This document shows, in pieces, positions 25,218 through 33,142 of a DNA stretch of 64,000 nt. The notes beneath the pieces are model-generated. The model was not told where the DNA came from and made no database searches. It saw only the letters and a program-made list of their open reading frames with translations. The stretch is from Saccharothrix ecbatanensis (GTDB taxonomy: Bacteria; Actinomycetota; Actinomycetes; Mycobacteriales; Pseudonocardiaceae), in assembly GCF_014205015.1 (NCBI RefSeq), contig NZ_JACHMO010000001.1:4836001-4900000 (forward strand), written 5' to 3'. Each line of letters begins with the position of its first letter. Position 1 is the first letter of the stretch. A program made the translations under genes and the position numbers.

Positions 25218-25271
25218 TTCGACGCCCCTGCGCGGTCACGGGTTCAGACCGGACTGCGCCGCAACCGCCGA

Positions 25272-25766
25272 TCAGCCATCAAGGGGCGGCGAATAGGGCC
25301 TCCCCACATAGGGACCGTCGCAGAAGCTGAAGCCGCGATAGCAGGTGAAGTATTCGAGGCCGTCGTAAGCGTTTCCGCTGGTCATCCAGACATCGACCTC
25401 GGTGGCACCGCCGGGGACGTCCGCGAGGAGGGAAAGGGGTGCATGGTCGGCGCGGTCGCACCAAGTGCTGGAACTCGCCCAGCTCAGCCAGGTGGCGCCT
25501 GCCCAGGCCTGGGCGTACACCCGCCGGCACCCGACTGCCTTGAACGCTCCGGTGACGCCGACCGAGCGGTTGTACCAGGTGACCGTGCCTTTGTAGTAGC
25601 TCGCCCCAACCTCGATCGAGAAGGTGCTGGTCGGGTAGGCGGCGGCAGTGGCGGTGGCCGGCGCCGCCGCGAAAACCATCCCGGCAACCGACGCCACCGC
25701 GGCCACTGCCGCGCCGAACTTCCTCGTGCGGCTCTTCGTCGCCGTTCCGTGTTTCAGTCTCGCCAT
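25272..25766 (-). CDS. small secreted protein of unknown function
   Basis: The product is 164 residues from ATG 25766, preceded by GGGGGTGG. A basic N-terminus (MARLKHGTATKSRTRKF) and a long hydrophobic Ala/Val segment ending ATATAAAYP form a signal peptide. The mature part is beta-rich with Trp/Tyr clusters (SYYKGTVTWYNRSVGVTGAF) and five Cys (GCRRVYAQAW, STWCDRADH, YFTCYRGFSFCDG). No family is recognised. It resembles other actinomycete exported beta-sandwich proteins of about 15 kDa. Confidence 0.7.
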   Translation of the reverse strand: MARLKHGTATKSRTRKFGAAVAAVASVAGMVFAAAPATATAAAYPTSTFSIEVGASYYKGTVTWYNRSVGVTGAFKAVGCRRVYAQAWAGATWLSWASSSTWCDRADHAPLSLLADVPGGATEVDVWMTSGNAYDGLEYFTCYRGFSFCDGPYVGRPYSPPLDG

Positions 25767-26023
25767 GACAACCACCCCCGGTTCTCCGGACCACGGGCGC
25801 ACATCGCCCGATAACGGTTAGTCGTCACTCACTTGCAGAACGTTACATCGCGAGTCGCCCTGTCGACGTGCTGACCCGACCCGACGGGAGGAACCGCCCC
25901 GCGGATTCTGTGCTCGAACAGCGACAGCGAGCCTCGTCGATGGCGATCCTGCGGTGGTCGACGCCCGGCGGGGCTGCTCCCCCTCGTACCCCGGATCCCA
26001 CCCGCCTTCGACGCCTGGGAACT

Positions 26024-26458
26024 TCACTCACCGGAGGAGGGACCGGAAACGCCCAACCCGATCAACTCCGGTCGCTTCTCGCGAGCGCCCCAGTCCAGGA
26101 TCTCGCGGAGCCTCCCGGACAGGTCCGCGTCATCGACCCCCGACCCGCTCAGGTCTACCTCCACGTGAGTCGGGACCTCCAGGATCCCTGCGTCCTCGGC
26201 CGTGAACTCCAGGGTGAGCAGCGCACCGGTGAGCCGCACGCTGCGCAGGCAGCCGTACACCGTGAGACCTCGTTCCGTCGAGACGTTGTAGGAGTCCATC
26301 CCTGACCGGACTTCCTGTTCGTCGGGCTCGTAAGTGGACCGCTGGATCGAGAACGACCTCCGGACCCTGGCGCCGTCGACCCCAGCGATCCCCACCTCCA
26401 AGGTTTCCTCGTCCTCGTGATCCTCGAAGAACCCGACCTCCGCAGCGGTCAGCCTCAT
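26024..26458 (-). CDS. Imm10-family immunity protein
   Basis: The product is about 144 residues. Two adjacent ATGs (26461, 26458) follow GAGG, and the second has the better spacing. The segment FSIQRSTYEPDEQEVRSGMD, then YNVSTERGLTVYGCL and LTLEFTAEDAGIL, matches the conserved core of Imm10 proteins (QRxxxxDEQDVxxGMDxY), which neutralise polymorphic toxins in bacterial competition. No toxin gene is present next to it, so it is an orphan antidote in the accessory zone. The identification is by motif memory. Confidence 0.65.
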   Translation of the reverse strand: MRLTAAEVGFFEDHEDEETLEVGIAGVDGARVRRSFSIQRSTYEPDEQEVRSGMDSYNVSTERGLTVYGCLRSVRLTGALLTLEFTAEDAGILEVPTHVEVDLSGSGVDDADLSGRLREILDWGAREKRPELIGLGVSGPSSGE

Positions 26459-26604
26459 CATCGGCCTCTTTCTCGCGACCCACGTCCCGGAGCCCTTGAC
26501 TCCGGACCACTCGTGACGCCACCGGGACCAGACCCGGGCTTCGGCACGTGCCACATTCTCCTGATCGGCTACCTACCGATGGTCAGCACCCCGCAACCTG
26601 GGTC

Positions 26605-26620
26605 GGGACACCGCAAGGTT
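26605..26620. repeat. short dispersed repeat, second copy
   Basis: The sequence GGGACACCGCAAGGTT repeats that at 21288-21303. It is followed by a small inverted repeat, CGGACAG/CTGTCCG, at 26623-26643. Confidence 0.5.
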
Positions 26621-26685
26621 CCGGACAGGACAACGACTGTCCGTTCCGCTCGAAGTTGGCGGCGGCACGAGCGGCTGACCTGCGG

Positions 26686-26741
26686 TCCGCCAACTAGATC
26701 CGGACAACTGGCAGGCGAAGTGTCCGGACCTGGTGGGCGGA
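26686..26741. repeat. palindromic element, copy E
   Basis: Half-site TCCGCCAACTAGATCCGGAC begins at 26686. Its inverted partner GTCCGGACCTGGTGGGCGGA ends at 26741. The element lies between the Imm10 gene and the transposase remnant. Confidence 0.65.
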
Positions 26742-26778
26742 ATCTGCTGGCGTCTGAACTCGTTGCACGACAACGGAA

Positions 26779-27141
26779 TCAGACACTTTCGACCTCTGGT
26801 GGAGCCCTCTTTGCGTCGCGGACCCGTTCGGCGTGTGCGGTGACGGCGAGGAACGCGGCGGCGAGCATGGACAGCGTGATGTGGCGGTACCAGGCGTCGT
26901 ACTCGCGGACCGGGTAGTGGTCAAGGCCGGTCTCGTTCTTGGCGAACTGGAAGGTTTCCTCGACACCCCACCGGCTCCCGGCGGACGAGGACGAGTTCTG
27001 CCAGTGGCGCGGGATGGCGGGTGTGGCAGACGTAGTGGGCCAGTTCGGCGGGTTTGCCGATCGAGCGACGCACCAACAGTTCGCGCGTGTCGAGGCAGCT
27101 GACCTCAGCAATCTTGTACTGCTTGACCTTCAGCGACTTCT
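26779..27141 (-). pseudogene. IS701-like transposase, 3' remnant with frameshift
   Basis: The C-terminal 50 residues are clear: [20 protein letters not shown] followed by [20 protein letters not shown], the end of the DDE (YREK-type) domain of IS701/IS4-like transposases. The preceding part ([20 protein letters not shown], then [17 protein letters not shown]) lies in another frame, so there is a frameshift near 26990-27030. The N-terminal three quarters are missing. The left piece runs into the end of the phosphotransferase gene. No intact inverted repeats were found. Confidence 0.8.
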
Positions 27142-28007
27142 ACAGGGCCGCCCACTCGTTTGTTCATCGTGTCGAGTGTCGGCCAAGGAGGACCGTCGTG
27201 CAGCGCGCGCAGGAGTTCTTCTCCGAATAGCCTCCCATTCGGAAACTCGTCGCCAAGCTGCCAACGCCACGCTGCGACCATCGCGAGGACGAGCTGTCGG
27301 CACTCGTCCAGCAGCCCTTGGTCGATGTTCGGGTAGTGCTCGCAGACCGCCTCGGGAACATGGGCGAGGTCGAACTCGACGGGTCCACGGCAGCACGTCT
27401 CAAGGTCGATGAACAACGGGCCGTCTTTCGTGCTGAGCACATTGCCTGGATGCGGCTCGCCGTGGAGCAACTGCTCCACGGCGCCGCGCTCCTCGATCGC
27501 TCGTCGCAGGCTTGCCAGCCTGCCGCCGAGGAAGACGCGGTCTGCGTCGGCGAGGTCCGGCGAGCGATCCGGGTCGGCAACGATTTCTTCCGCCTCCGTG
27601 ATCCGGTCCGTGAACCGTGGGCTCGGCAAATCGACCTTGCGCATGCCGACGTGCAGCAGTTCCAGCGCCTTGGCGCAGTCGACTGGTGAGACGTGAGGTG
27701 TCACGGGCTCGTAGTAGGTCCACAGCGTCACTGTGAAGCCATCGCGCGTGTACGCACGCGGGTCCGCCCGAGGCTCCAAAGGGCACACCGGGCATCCGAC
27801 CTCGGCGAGCCGCTGAGCGAGCTCGACTTCGAACTGCGCAACCTCTTGTCCCACAGGGGCGACCCGGGCAAAGACGTCGCATGGCGTCAGCCGCAGTGCC
27901 AGCTTGTTCGAGTTGTGGAGCACGGTTGCGCCGCTGACTGGCAGGCCGAGCGATGCGGCGACCGAAGTCGCAGCCGCCATCGCACGCGTAACGTCGGACG
28001 TCTCCAT
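27105..28007 (-). CDS. phosphotransferase (APH-like), 3' end replaced by IS sequence
   Basis: The product is 300 residues from ATG 28007 (GTG 28025 is an alternative). The aminoglycoside-phosphotransferase fold shows [20 protein letters not shown] (catalytic HGEPHPGN; the usual Asp of HxDxxxxN is Glu) and [20 protein letters not shown] (metal site, DLE in place of D-x-E). The last dozen residues ([14 protein letters not shown]) are read from the transposase remnant, so the natural C-terminus has been lost or altered. Function and activity are uncertain. Confidence 0.75.
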   Translation of the reverse strand: METSDVTRAMAAATSVAASLGLPVSGATVLHNSNKLALRLTPCDVFARVAPVGQEVAQFEVELAQRLAEVGCPVCPLEPRADPRAYTRDGFTVTLWTYYEPVTPHVSPVDCAKALELLHVGMRKVDLPSPRFTDRITEAEEIVADPDRSPDLADADRVFLGGRLASLRRAIEERGAVEQLLHGEPHPGNVLSTKDGPLFIDLETCCRGPVEFDLAHVPEAVCEHYPNIDQGLLDECRQLVLAMVAAWRWQLGDEFPNGRLFGEELLRALHDGPPWPTLDTMNKRVGGPVEVAEGQAVQDC

Positions 28008-28130
28008 TCTCAGATCTTGGCACACTGGCCGCCCGCAGTCTCCTCGATTTCTGCGTCAGGCGCGCGAACATCTGAACGGGAGAATTAGTGGGAACGTTTG
28101 GCGAGAGCCGACTACAGATCTTGAAAGGCC

Positions 28131-28319
28131 ATGGGTGATCGTGCGGTTCTCGGTGTGTCCTGTGTGATGGTGATCGGCGTTTGGTCTACTCAGGAGTACG
28201 GCATCGACCACCTGGCCGCGATCGTGAAGAACCGGCTCAAACGGATCCAGTACCGACCCGACCTGATCGACGCCTTCTTCGCCCATACCGGACTGAACCT
28301 CGAAACAGAACCGCCGTAA
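28131..28319 (+). pseudogene. unidentified 62-codon fragment
   Basis: The frame ends in WSTQEYGIDHLAAIVKNRLK followed by RIQYRPDLIDAFFAHTGLNL. The half is protein-like (basic helix then acidic helix) and may be the C-terminus of a mobile-element protein, but no family is recognised. It has no convincing start. Between it and the LysR remnant (28320-28507) nothing recognisable is seen. Confidence 0.3.
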
Positions 28320-28507
28320 TGCCAGCGTTTCAAGACCTGGAGCCGCTAAGTCACTGCAGGATGATCGCTATCGCGATCAGGTACGCATGGATGGAACCCA
28401 GCCCGGGGATACCCTCGCCTCAAGCGCTCGGCTTTCGCCGTTTCTGCAGGGTTGACCGGTTGTCGAGCCGGGCCACGATAGGTGGAACGTGGCCAGGCAT
28501 GTTGGAA

Positions 28508-28780
28508 CTACTGGAGATGTGTCGCAGTCCGGACAAGGTCGGCGACGGCTCTGGACCGACTGTGCGGTGGCCAGGCGATCACGGTGGTGACTTTCGGCGC
28601 GTCCAGCACGGGCACGGCGGCGAGGTCACCGTGCAGTTGGGCTCGGCACGACTCCGGTGAGACCGCGCAAGCCCGGCCGAGCCCGACGAGCTGCAACAAC
28701 TGCGCGTGGTCGCGGACCTGCGGGCCGGGGCCGGGTGGGTAGGTGCCGTCGGGGTTGGGCCAGCGTGGCAGGGGCAGGCC
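28508..28780 (-). pseudogene. LysR-family regulator, C-terminal remnant
   Basis: The frame reads WPNPDGTYPPGPGPQVRDHA, then QLLQLVGLGRACAVSPES and VPVLDAPKVTTVIAWPPHSR. This is the last third of a LysR effector-binding domain of the common actinomycete type. The DNA-binding domain and most of the ligand domain are absent. The fragment is joined at about 28780 to the headless SDR gene on the other strand. A divergent LysR/SDR pair has lost the 5' halves of both genes and the promoter between them. Confidence 0.75.
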
Positions 28781-28782
28781 CG

Positions 28783-29459
28783 GCATCGCCGCGGGCCTGG
28801 GCGCCCTCGGCTGGAGAGTCGGCGTCGGCGCCCGCGACGATCAGCGCCGCAGGGCCGCAGTGGAGCGACTGCGCGCGGCCGGCGTCGACGCCTTCGGCGT
28901 ACCCCTGGACGTGACCGACGACGCGAGCGCGACCGCCGCCGCACAACTGATCGAGGAACAGGCCGGGCGCCTCGACGTGCTCGTCAATAACGCCGCCATC
29001 GCCGGTGGCATGCCGCAGGAGCCCACCCGTGTCGATCCCGCCACCATCCGAACGGTCGTGGAGACCAACGTGATCGGCGTCATCCGCGTCACCAACACGA
29101 TGATGCCGCTGCTGCGCCGCTCTGCCTCACCGCGGATCGTGAACATGTCCAGCAGTGTCGGCTCCCTCACCCGGCAGGCAGGACCCGCTGCAGAGCAGAC
29201 GGCAGGTCCGGTGGCCGTGGCGTACGCGCCGTCGAAGACGTTCCTGAACGCCGTCACCCTCCAGTACGCCCGGGAGCTGAGCGGCACGAACATCCTGATC
29301 AACGCCGGCTGCCCCGGCTACGTCGCAACCGACCTCAACGGCTTCCGCGGCGTGCGCACCCCCGAACAGGGCGCGGCGATCGCCGTCAAACTCGCGACCC
29401 TGCCCGACGACGGCCCGACCGGCCAGTTCTTCAACGACACCGGCGTCGTGCCCTGGTGA
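28783..29459 (+). pseudogene. short-chain dehydrogenase lacking its N-terminus
   Basis: The readable protein starts IAAGLGALGWRVGVGARD, so the first strand and the TGxxxGIG cofactor loop are missing. The rest is intact: LDVTDD, LDVLVNNAAIAGG, the catalytic Ser region (NMSSSVGSLT), YAPSKTFLNAV (YxxxK) and a complete C-terminus. Without the Rossmann loop it should not bind NAD(P). It is the partner of the LysR remnant across a deletion junction at about 28780. Its 3' end abuts the tnsB remnant on the other strand. Confidence 0.75.
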
Positions 29460-29469
29460 TGTGCACGGC

Positions 29470-29607
29470 GCACGTGCCGGGGTGAGGCCGCGTCGCGGAA
29501 TCCGCGCGCAGACGCACCGACGTGCCGGCCAGCCCGACCACCAGATGGTCGTCACCGTCGAAGGCGATCCGGTCCCCGACTCGCAATACCGCTCCGTGCC
29601 CGGTCAT
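29470..29607 (-). pseudogene. tnsB-like transposase, N-terminal remnant
   Basis: ATG 29607 overlaps the tnsA stop (TGATG). The short frame GAVLRVGDRIAFDGDDHLVV followed by GLAGTSVRLRAD resembles the opening of actinomycete TnsB/Mu-type transposases encoded directly after TnsA-like genes. Similarity stops after about 40 residues, where the SDR 3' end begins on the other strand. Confidence 0.5.
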
Positions 29608-30319
29608 CACGCCGCCGCCGTGGTGACCACCGCGTCCGGGTGCAGCGGACGGTCAAGCTCGGTGCAGAGCCGCTGGCGCCAGAGCAGGTGGTAGAGCACC
29701 GGCAGCACCGCGATCGGATCGCCGACCTGTTCGGCACCGTTCAGTAGGCCCGTCGGGACGGCGAACGCCGCGCGCAGCGCGGCGGCCGTGTCGGGCACGT
29801 GGTGGCGTGGGTGTCGGTAGCCGGCCAGCCATCGGAGGTTGGCCAGTAGCGTTTCCAGTGGTGCGCCACCGACCTCGTAGCGCCGGCCCAGCTGTGCGCA
29901 GGCGGTGCGGGCGGCGTCGAACGCGGCCTGGTCGCGAGGCTTGATTCGGTTGAGCGGGCGGCAGTCGAGGACCAGCGCCGTGCCGTCGGTCAGGCGCGCG
30001 AAGTAGTCGGGGGCGTGAGAGCGGGGCTTGCCTTCCGGGTGGTCCAGAACAGCCAGAACGGCTGTGAGGCGATATCGACGATGCTGGGCTCGAAGTCGAG
30101 CAGGACCAGCCTGTCCCGTTCTAGCCAGGACTCGTAGCCGATCAGGGTGCCGGTCGTGGCGGTCCGCCAACGGCCGACGAGGTTGCGCTGTCCCTTGTAG
30201 GAGGGGAATCCACGTACCGGCTGGCAGGACTCGAACGGCACACCCGCCAAGTTCTCCGGACTCCGCCACCGGCCCCGCCAACTACCCCGGATACCCACAA
30301 CTTCAGCCGGACGGGACAA
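29607..30319 (-). pseudogene. TnsA-like transposon endonuclease subunit, frameshifted
   Basis: The first part (to about 30030) reads PVRGFPSYKGQRNLVGRWRT, then IGYESWLERDRLVLLDFEPS and IASQPFWLFW. The second part, in another frame, reads SHAPDYFARLTDGTALVLDC, then RRYEVGGAPLETLLANLRWL. Joined, they form a TnsA-like heteromeric transposase endonuclease. The E of the SWLERD segment, the D of HAPDYF and the following strand look like the restriction-endonuclease-type active site. A one-base frameshift near 30010-30040 separates them, so the gene is dead unless frameshifting occurs. Confidence 0.7.
30244..30294. repeat. two direct half-sites next to tnsA remnant
   Basis: CCGCCAAGTTCTCCGGACTC (30244-30263) and CCGCCAACTACCCCGGATAC (30275-30294) are direct copies, 31 bases apart. 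They match the arms of palindromes B, D and E. This is the layout expected of TnsB-binding sites at a transposon end. Confidence 0.5.
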
Positions 30320-30479
30320 CGACGGCTGATCCTGTCCGGTTGACCGTTGTCATCATGCAGTCACAGAGAGTATGGTCTAGACCTGCCGCCGCGTTGGGTG
30401 AACGCCTGTTCCGACCCACGCGCACCTCGGGTTGGCGTTCGCCACAAGCGTTTCCGCCCATCCGACCAGAGGAGTCCAC

Positions 30480-30995
30480 ATGTCACTCCGCCGAAGGATC
30501 GCCGCGGTGGCGGCAGGCGTGCTCGCCGCGCCGCTCGTGACGGTCGCCCTGCCCTCGGCGCCCGCGTTCGCGCACGGCTACGTCACTTCACCGCCCAGCC
30601 GTCAGGCCCAGTGCGCCCGTGGCCTCGTGCCGTGCGGCGACATCAAGTACGAGCCGCAGAGCGTCGAAGGCCCGAAGGGGCTGCGCAGCTGCAACGGCGG
30701 CGTCGCCCGGTTCGCCGAGCTGAACGACAACAACAAGGGCTGGCGGGTCGCCTCGACCAGCCGGTCCGTCACCTTCAACTGGACCTTCACCGTCCGGCAC
30801 CGCACCGCGAACTACGAGTACTACGTCAGCGGCAGGCGGGTCGGCTTCTTCGACGGCGGCAACCAACAGCCCCCGGCCACCGTGTCGCACACGGTGAACC
30901 TGGGCGCCTCCGGCCGTCAGACGGTGCTCGCCATCTGGAACATCGGCGACACCGGCAACGCGTTCTACGCCTGCATCGACGTCAACGCCGGCTAA
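30480..30995 (+). CDS. AA10 lytic polysaccharide monooxygenase
   Basis: This is a 171-residue secreted copper enzyme that oxidatively cleaves chitin or cellulose. The signal peptide ends SAPAFA, so the mature protein starts HGYVTSPPSR, giving the N-terminal His (residue 32) of the copper brace. The second His is in FTVRHRTANYEYY (about 107) and the axial Phe in NAFYACIDV (about 162). Cys pairs and GDIKYEPQSVEGPKG are typical of single-domain CBP21-like AA10. ATG 30480 has GAGGAG 7 bases upstream. There is no carbohydrate-binding module. Confidence 0.92.
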   Translation: MSLRRRIAAVAAGVLAAPLVTVALPSAPAFAHGYVTSPPSRQAQCARGLVPCGDIKYEPQSVEGPKGLRSCNGGVARFAELNDNNKGWRVASTSRSVTFNWTFTVRHRTANYEYYVSGRRVGFFDGGNQQPPATVSHTVNLGASGRQTVLAIWNIGDTGNAFYACIDVNAG

Positions 30996-31000
30996 AACCA

Positions 31001-31142
31001 GTGAGTCCTACGTTCAGAACGCGTGAGTCCTACGTTCCGGTACCCCGAGTTCAACGCTCAGGAGCGCCCTGCCCTGTTCTGAACGTTGAATTCGGGTGTT
31101 CCGAACGTAGGACTCACGCGACGCGAACGTAGGACTCACGCG
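31001..31142. repeat. large hyphenated inverted repeat between convergent genes
   Basis: GTGAGTCCTACGTTC occurs twice on the left (31001, 31023) and its complement GAACGTAGGACTCAC twice on the right (about 31103 and 31125). Inner arms are GAGTTCAACGCTCAG and CTGAACGTTGAATTC. The whole can form a long double hairpin and lies between the LPMO and SDR stops, so it may terminate both. It is related to the 1159-1244 repeats. Confidence 0.75.
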
Positions 31143-31157
31143 GAGCGGAGCGGGAGG

Positions 31158-31886
31158 TCAGGCGGTGAAGCCGCCGTCCACGTGCAACTGCGCGCCCGTC
31201 ACGTAACGGGCCTCGTCGGACGCCAGGAACGCGACCGCCGCGGCGACCTCCTCGGGTGAGGCGTACCGACCGACCGCGGTGAAGCCGCGGATCACGTCGG
31301 CGCCCGGGCCGTCCGCCGGGTTCGAGTCGGTGTCCGTCGCACCGGGGTGCACCAGGTTCACCGTGATCCCCCGCGGCCCCAACTCCCGCGCCAACGCCTT
31401 CGTCATACCCGCCAACGCCGCCTTGCTCGCCGCGTACAGCGAAAACCCGGGGAACACCGCGCGCACCGAAACGTTGCTACCGATGCCGATGATCCGCCCG
31501 CCGTCACCGAGGTGCGGCAACGCCGCCTTCACCGCCACGAACGCCGCCCGCACGTTCACGTCGAAAGTCCGGTCGAACTCGGCCACGCCAAGCTCCTCCA
31601 CCGGCCCGACGATGAACGCTCCGGCGTTGTTCACCAGCACGTCCAAGCCCCCCAACACGGCCACGGTCTCCTCCACCGCCGCGACCACCGCCCCCGGATC
31701 ACCGCTATCCGCCTGAACCGCGACCACGCGCCGTCCAAGCCCCTTCACCCGGTCGACCACGTCTCCCAGGCTGTTCTGGTACGTGAACGCGACATCCGCG
31801 CCCAACTCGGCCAACCGCACGGCGATCGCGGCCCCGATTCCCCTGCTGCCGCCCGTGACCAGTGCGACCTTGCCTTCGAAGTTCAT
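31158..31886 (-). CDS. SDR-family oxidoreductase
   Basis: The product is 242 residues from ATG 31886 (AGGG upstream). It is a classical SDR: TGGSRGIGAAIA cofactor loop, NNAGAF, the Ser strand IIGIGSNVS, YAASKAAL (YxxxK), NLVHPGATDTD and GFTA at the C-terminus. It resembles FabG-type 3-oxoacyl reductases but with a divergent active-site strand (GSNVS). The cofactor is probably NADPH, since an Arg follows Gly-Ser in the loop. The substrate is unknown. It stands alone. Confidence 0.9.
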   Translation of the reverse strand: MNFEGKVALVTGGSRGIGAAIAVRLAELGADVAFTYQNSLGDVVDRVKGLGRRVVAVQADSGDPGAVVAAVEETVAVLGGLDVLVNNAGAFIVGPVEELGVAEFDRTFDVNVRAAFVAVKAALPHLGDGGRIIGIGSNVSVRAVFPGFSLYAASKAALAGMTKALARELGPRGITVNLVHPGATDTDSNPADGPGADVIRGFTAVGRYASPEEVAAAVAFLASDEARYVTGAQLHVDGGFTA

Positions 31887-32262
31887 ACCGACAACCCTGC
31901 CCGCACAACGCATCCACGTCCGGCGGGAATCGGACTCCGTGCTGCCACAACGAATCCCGGACGGCACGACCCGAGGCGACCGTGATCAGGTCCACCTGGT
32001 GGACCCGCGAATAATTCCCGTTGCGAGGCACGGGGAAGCTCGCATAGCGTTCGCGGTACACGAGGAAGGAGGTGGTCCGAAGTTGAATAGCTATAGGACT
32101 CGTCGTGAGGTGGCTGTCCGCTAGGACCGACCTTTCCCAGGTGGTCTGGGCGAATCCCAGGCAGCCACCCGGCCCCCGTGACCCCGAGCCCAGTCCAGCT
32201 CGGCCCGCACCGAGTGCGGGAAGCGGTCAGGGGGCCGCTTCACGTTCCCCGCCAGCCCGAAT
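31887..32262. other. intergenic stretch without a convincing gene
   Basis: No protein-like frame is seen on either strand. A strong Shine-Dalgarno AAGGAGGT at 32066-32073 precedes a 13-codon TTG-started frame (32083-32124, MNSYRTRREVAVR) on the plus strand, but no gene follows it in that direction. Confidence 0.4.
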
Positions 32263-32315
32263 CCGCTCAAGCAGCTCAAGCAGCTCAAGTCAGCCCAAGC
32301 TCAAGTCAGCTCAAG
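32263..32315. repeat. 9-bp tandem repeat CAGCTCAAG at the udgX 3' end
   Basis: Five to six imperfect CAGCTCAAG units run from 32263 into the last codons and stop of udgX. On the coding strand the array reads CTTGAGCTG/CTTGAGCTGA, so it repeats the stop context. Confidence 0.7.
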
Positions 32316-32938
32316 TGCGAGCGCACTACGCGCAGGTCGGCCAGGAAACCCTGGTACGCCTCGTCACGGTCGGGAGCTCGGAGCACCGACGACGGGTGCA
32401 CGGTCGCGATCACGTCGTACGGGTCGACGTGCTCCAGCCGACCACGACGCTCGCTGACCTTGTACGCGTTCCCCAGCACGGCCTTCGCCGCCGTCGCCCC
32501 CAGGCACACGATCAGGTCGGGCCGCACCTGCGACAGCTCCGCGTGCAGCCACGGCAGACAAGCCGCGACCTCGCCACGTGACGGCGCCTTGTGGATCCGC
32601 CGCTTCCCCCGCTCCGCGGGCACGAACTTGAAGTGCTTCACCGCGTTGGTCACGTAGACGCCCTCACGCGCCAGATCGGCCTCGTCCAACGCCTTGTCCA
32701 GCAGCCGACCGGCGGGCCCCACGAACGGCTCACCCTGCCGGTCCTCCACATCACCCGGCTGCTCGCCGACGAACATCAACCGAGCGTCCTCCGGTCCCGC
32801 GCCGAACACCGTCTGCGTGGCCGGTTTGTACAGGTCACAGCCCTCACACCCGGCCGCCGCACGACGCAGCGCCGCCAGGTCCGCGCCCTCGGGCACGAAC
32901 GAGGCGGCGCTGGAGGTCCGCTTAGCGGTTGTCGTCAC
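32306..32938 (-). CDS. udgX: UdgX-type uracil-DNA glycosylase
   Basis: This 210-residue iron-sulfur UDG-superfamily protein has motif A GEQPGDVEDRQGEPFVGPAG. The extra loop GKRRIHKAPS places KRRIH at 112-116, the hallmark of UdgX. In UdgX the His of this loop ends covalently bound to DNA at the excised uracil site. HPSSVLR is motif B. Cys 31, 34, 127 and 145 fit the 4Fe-4S ligands. The GTG start at 32938 lies inside the end of csbD (17-base overlap), so the two are co-translated. A role in damage tolerance is inferred. Confidence 0.9.
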   Translation of the reverse strand: MTTTAKRTSSAASFVPEGADLAALRRAAAGCEGCDLYKPATQTVFGAGPEDARLMFVGEQPGDVEDRQGEPFVGPAGRLLDKALDEADLAREGVYVTNAVKHFKFVPAERGKRRIHKAPSRGEVAACLPWLHAELSQVRPDLIVCLGATAAKAVLGNAYKVSERRGRLEHVDPYDVIATVHPSSVLRAPDRDEAYQGFLADLRVVRSHLS

Positions 32939-33104
32939 GGAAGGCGTCCTTGACCTTCTCCCCCGCCTGCTTCATCGAGCCCTTGGCCCGCTCGGCGCGC
33001 CCCTCGGCCTGCCACTGCTCGTTGTCGGTCGCGTCGCCGACGGCTTCCTTCGCCCGGCCCTTGAGCTCTTCAGCCTTGTTGCTGAACTTGTCGTCCGTAC
33101 CCAT
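32922..33104 (-). CDS. CsbD-family stress protein
   Basis: This 60-residue very hydrophilic helical protein starts MGTDDKFSNKAEELKGRAKE and ends KVKDAFRDDNR, the CsbD pattern (NKxEExKGRxKExxGxxTxxxxxxxEGxxxxxKG). ATG 33104 has GAGAGGA 5 bases upstream. CsbD proteins are general stress proteins of unknown mechanism under SigB-like control. A matching promoter lies 39 bases upstream, and udgX follows with overlap. Confidence 0.9.
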   Translation of the reverse strand: MGTDDKFSNKAEELKGRAKEAVGDATDNEQWQAEGRAERAKGSMKQAGEKVKDAFRDDNR

Positions 33105-33142
33105 GACCGGTCCTCTCGTCAGGCGTCTCGTGCCGTCCAGGA

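Noticed and set aside
20310..26741. Integron attC sites around single-gene cassettes
   Set aside because: The palindromes lack the RYYYAAC/GTTRRRY core sites and no integrase is present. Genes between them are not in a single orientation or one per interval.
30244..30319. tnsA coding sequence starting at 30319
   Set aside because: The first 25 codons are read across the direct half-sites and look unlike TnsA. The true start was probably further downstream.
32083..32124. 13-codon leader peptide behind a perfect Shine-Dalgarno
   Set aside because: No downstream gene on that strand to regulate and no attenuator-like codon run. Left as a note only.
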